Position numbers and translations under genes: made by a program
From: CAZYSK01 sp964649415
GTDB lineage: Bacteria; Chloroflexota; Anaerolineae; B4-G1
Assembly: GCA_964649415.1 (NCBI GenBank)
Contig: CAZYSK010000015.1
Span: 1-64,000 of the forward strand
Direction of reading: 5' to 3'
DNA: 64,000 bases
Shown here: positions 61,592-64,000 of the stretch, piece after piece
How the letters are laid out: each line of letters opens with the position of its first letter
Numbering within the stretch: position 1 is the stretch's first letter
Notes under the pieces: model-generated
Told to the model about the DNA's origin: nothing
Database searches by the model: none
Seen by the model: the letters and a program-made list of their open reading frames with translations, nothing else

Positions 61592-64000
61592 ATGGGAGAC
61601 TCACACAACACAGACAGGATCGAAGTCGGATACGGTCTGGGACACGAAGATGACGCCTTCTGCACGGGGGTAGAGGCGACCCGGCAGGCCACGCAAGGCC
61701 TCCGTGAACACTCCCTGTCAGTGGTGCTGGTATTTGCATCGGTGCGCTACGACCTGGAAGAACTGCTGCGAGGTGTCCATAGCGTGGCCGGCGAGGTGCC
61801 CGTCATCGGGAGCACGACCGCCGGTGAGATTTGCAATCGCCAATTCCAGGAAAGCGTCGTTGTGGCGGCCCTGGCCTCCCCATGTCTGAGGATACGGGTG
61901 GGAGTGGGCCAAGACGTGTCCAAGGAATGGCGACAGGCCGTGTCCCAGGCGCTGGAGCAGCCCGAGATAAGGCCATTCTTCTCCGCCGAGGATAGCAGCA
62001 TCTGGCCGGAGCTGACCCGACAGGGCAAAGCTGCCTTCGCCCTCCTGTTCTCGCCGGGTAACACCCGCCAGGCAGACTCGCGCAGTTACGAGATCCTGGA
62101 GGAACTCAAGCGCCTGTCACACGGGATGTTGCCCATCTTCGGAGGCAGCTCGGCCGACGACTGGAGGATGGAGCGCAACTACGTCCTCCTGGGCCAGCGA
62201 GCCTATCCCGACAGCGTGCTGGTGGCCGTCTTCGAGACCCAGTTACGCTTCGGCATCGGGTTGGCCCACGGCCTCCGGCCCACGCCCCGGCGCGCGACCG
62301 TCACCCGGTCGCGCGGGCACGAGGTGCTGGAACTGGACGGGAGACCGGCTGCCGAGGCATATACTCAGTTGCTGGGTTCGACACGGGAAGCACTACAAGG
62401 CAAGCACCTGACCCTGGCTACAGGGCAGCCGGCCGGCAGCCCCGACCCCTACGGGCAATACAGCATCAACGTGGCCAGCTTCCTCACACCTGGGGGAGGA
62501 GTACGGTTCGCCCAACCGGTGCGCGAAGGAACCGTTCTGGCGATCATGGAAGTGGACAAAGAGAGGATGATCGCCGCGGGGCGGGAGGCACTGCGGAAGG
62601 CCATGCTGCGGGGTGGGATCACCGACCCGGCCGCGGTCCTGGTATGCCCTTGCGCGCTGCGAACTCGCCTGCTGGAGGAGCGCGCAGGGGAGGAGATCCG
62701 CGCCCTGAGGCAGATGATCCCGAGCACGCCGGTGGTGGGTTTCTACAGCTTCGGCGAACAGGGATTGGCCGACGACGGGAGCAACCGGCACAACAACGAG
62801 GTCATCACCACGCTGGTGCTGGGGCGCGAGCTCTCTTACGCGGCCCAGGTAGCCATGGAGAACGAACGCCTACAGAAGAAACTCCGGGAATCTGAAGAAA
62901 GATACCGGCTGCTGGTCGAGACCGCAAACGCGGCCATCTTCAGCGTGGATTACGATGGTGTTTATCTTTACATGAACGGCGTCGCGGCGCAGGAACTCGG
63001 CGGGGTGCCGGATGATTTCGTCGGAAGAAGCATATGGGACGTTTTCCCCCGGCACGTCGCGGAAAGACATATCGCGGGGGTCCGCAGGATGATCCGGTCG
63101 GGAAAGGGACGAATCCGGGAGAGCGAGACGGTCCTGCAAGGTGAGCCCCGCTGGTATCGCACCAACAGCCAGCCCCTCAAGGACGGTACGGGCAACATCT
63201 ACGCGGTTATGATCATCGGCACCGACGTCACCGAGCACAAGCGGGCAGAGGAGGAAATCCGCCGGCAAACGGCCCAATTGGAGGCACTGCGAGAGACCGG
63301 ATTTGCCCTCACCGCCCAGTTGGACCTGGACGCCCTCCTTCACGCCATCGCATTGCGCGCCGTCGAACTGGTGGGGGGAAGTGAAGGCGGCCTGTACCTC
63401 TACCGGCCAGACCGGGATGTCCTGGAATGGGCCATGGCTATCGGCCCCAACATGGCTCCTCTGGGGACCGTCCTCCACCGCGGTGAGGGCCTCTGCGGCA
63501 GCATCTGGGCCACCGGCGAGCCACTCATCGTGGACGACTATAGCCGTTGGGAGGGGCGGGCGGATGTCTACGAAGGGTATCCGTTCACGGCCACCATGGG
63601 TGTGCCGATCCGCTGGGGCGAGGAATTCCTGGGCGTGCTGAACGTCAACGCGGGCGACCCGCACACGTTCTCCTCGGACGACGCCGATCTGCTGGGCCTC
63701 TTCGCCACCCAGGCCGCCATCGCCATCCGCAACGCCCGATTGTACGAGGAGAGCCAGCGCCAATCAAGGCGACTGGGCCAGACGCTGGCGACCAGTGAAT
63801 TGCTGCACCAGGACCTGAAACTGGAGCAAGTGCTGACACACATCGCTCAAGGCGCTACCGAGCTAGGCTTCCGACGGGCGGTGGTCAACATCCGCGACGC
63901 GGACGGAGAATTGGTGAGAGTCAAGGCCGTAGCCGGCCTGGAGGGTCGTGAACGTGAGGTGCTCGAAGGCGCTGTGTACCGTTGGTCCGATTTCCAGGTG
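61592..64000 (+). CDS. FIST-PAS-GAF-GAF sensory protein, 3' partial
   Basis: The frame stays open to the window end (803 codons). Residues 1-410 form a FIST sensor: VEVGYGLGHEDDAF-like start, VPVIGSTTAGEI, LPIFGGSSADDWRMERNYVLLG, FGIGLAHGLRPTP, and the FIST_C parts VLVCPCALRTRLL and TPVVGFYSFGEQG. PAS covers about 430-555 (YRLLVETANAAIFSVDYDG). GAF 1 (560-715) has VELVGGSEGGLYLY, LHRGEGLCGSIWATGEP and MGVPIRWGEEFLGVLNV. GAF 2 begins near 735. An output module, probably a histidine kinase or GGDEF domain, would lie beyond the window. FIST domains are thought to bind small amino-acid-like ligands. The ATG at 61592 follows GGGAGG. Confidence 0.85.
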   Translation, partial: MGDSHNTDRIEVGYGLGHEDDAFCTGVEATRQATQGLREHSLSVVLVFASVRYDLEELLRGVHSVAGEVPVIGSTTAGEICNRQFQESVVVAALASPCLRIRVGVGQDVSKEWRQAVSQALEQPEIRPFFSAEDSSIWPELTRQGKAAFALLFSPGNTRQADSRSYEILEELKRLSHGMLPIFGGSSADDWRMERNYVLLGQRAYPDSVLVAVFETQLRFGIGLAHGLRPTPRRATVTRSRGHEVLELDGRPAAEAYTQLLGSTREALQGKHLTLATGQPAGSPDPYGQYSINVASFLTPGGGVRFAQPVREGTVLAIMEVDKERMIAAGREALRKAMLRGGITDPAAVLVCPCALRTRLLEERAGEEIRALRQMIPSTPVVGFYSFGEQGLADDGSNRHNNEVITTLVLGRELSYAAQVAMENERLQKKLRESEERYRLLVETANAAIFSVDYDGVYLYMNGVAAQELGGVPDDFVGRSIWDVFPRHVAERHIAGVRRMIRSGKGRIRESETVLQGEPRWYRTNSQPLKDGTGNIYAVMIIGTDVTEHKRAEEEIRRQTAQLEALRETGFALTAQLDLDALLHAIALRAVELVGGSEGGLYLYRPDRDVLEWAMAIGPNMAPLGTVLHRGEGLCGSIWATGEPLIVDDYSRWEGRADVYEGYPFTATMGVPIRWGEEFLGVLNVNAGDPHTFSSDDADLLGLFATQAAIAIRNARLYEESQRQSRRLGQTLATSELLHQDLKLEQVLTHIAQGATELGFRRAVVNIRDADGELVRVKAVAGLEGREREVLEGAVYRWSDFQV

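Overview
The window is GC-rich bacterial chromosome, densely coding, with no rRNA, tRNA, integrase or phage gene that I can see. The gene set fits a member of the Chloroflexota, Anaerolineae/Caldilineae-like. The pointers are a secreted protease with a YLPLVARS linker, a two-gene SmsC-SmsB type Fe-S assembly system, a death-like effector-associated domain protein, an SBP5 protein with an extra C-terminal lobe segment, and short hairpin repeats such as CTGAAGCCGTTACTACGAAC. The assignment is inference; no phylogenetic marker was tested.

Layout. 3-6443 (+): a peptide/nickel-type ABC importer whose binding protein is fused in frame to the tail of a BMP-family lipoprotein, followed by DppB, DppC, DppD and DppF homologues. 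6459-14670 (-): a complete NAD module. It holds nicotinamidase-like PncA, NadE, a NadC-NadA fusion, NadB, KptA, PncB and the Nudix-type regulator NrtR. Three GTGT-N7-ACAC sites lie in the two upstream regions and are candidate NrtR operators. 14830-20093: a GAF protein, a terpenoid-cyclase-fold protein, a DUF3795-like protein, a small membrane protein, a flavin reductase, a sugar-phosphate isomerase and a radical SAM enzyme. 20243-26683: a chagasin-papain protease, recA with a consensus promoter and a LexA-like box, and a 2-hydroxyacyl-CoA dehydratase activator with two subunits. 26871-29270: three genes led by an effector-associated domain protein, behind a consensus promoter. 29366-37762: an alkyltransferase-like protein, a 7TM-PAS-PAS kinase, two SDRs, a small SCP2-like protein, a membrane protein and a GH2 beta-mannosidase, separated by many short repeats.

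37785-51595 (-): an exporter island with two HlyD proteins, two ATPases, five ABC-2 permeases, three TetR regulators and one PaaX regulator. The core resembles a split version of E. coli ybhGFSR-cecR. A duplicated permease pair under PaaX and a single permease under a second TetR have no ATPase of their own nearby. 51829-58931: a GNAT enzyme, a GAF-GAF kinase, and an SmsC-SmsB operon continuing into a double-thioredoxin CcdA-like membrane protein, a DUF2284 protein and a 59-aa protein. 58992-64000: a Ser/Thr kinase with an NBR1-like extracellular domain, a structured noncoding stretch, and a FIST-PAS-GAF sensor cut by the window end.

Repeats are a strong theme. Octamer or heptamer tandem repeats, hairpin repeats that supply stop codons, and a roughly 55-bp dispersed element lie between genes and inside them. 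The dispersed element, or half of it, sits in frame inside recA, the beta-mannosidase and a TetR gene.
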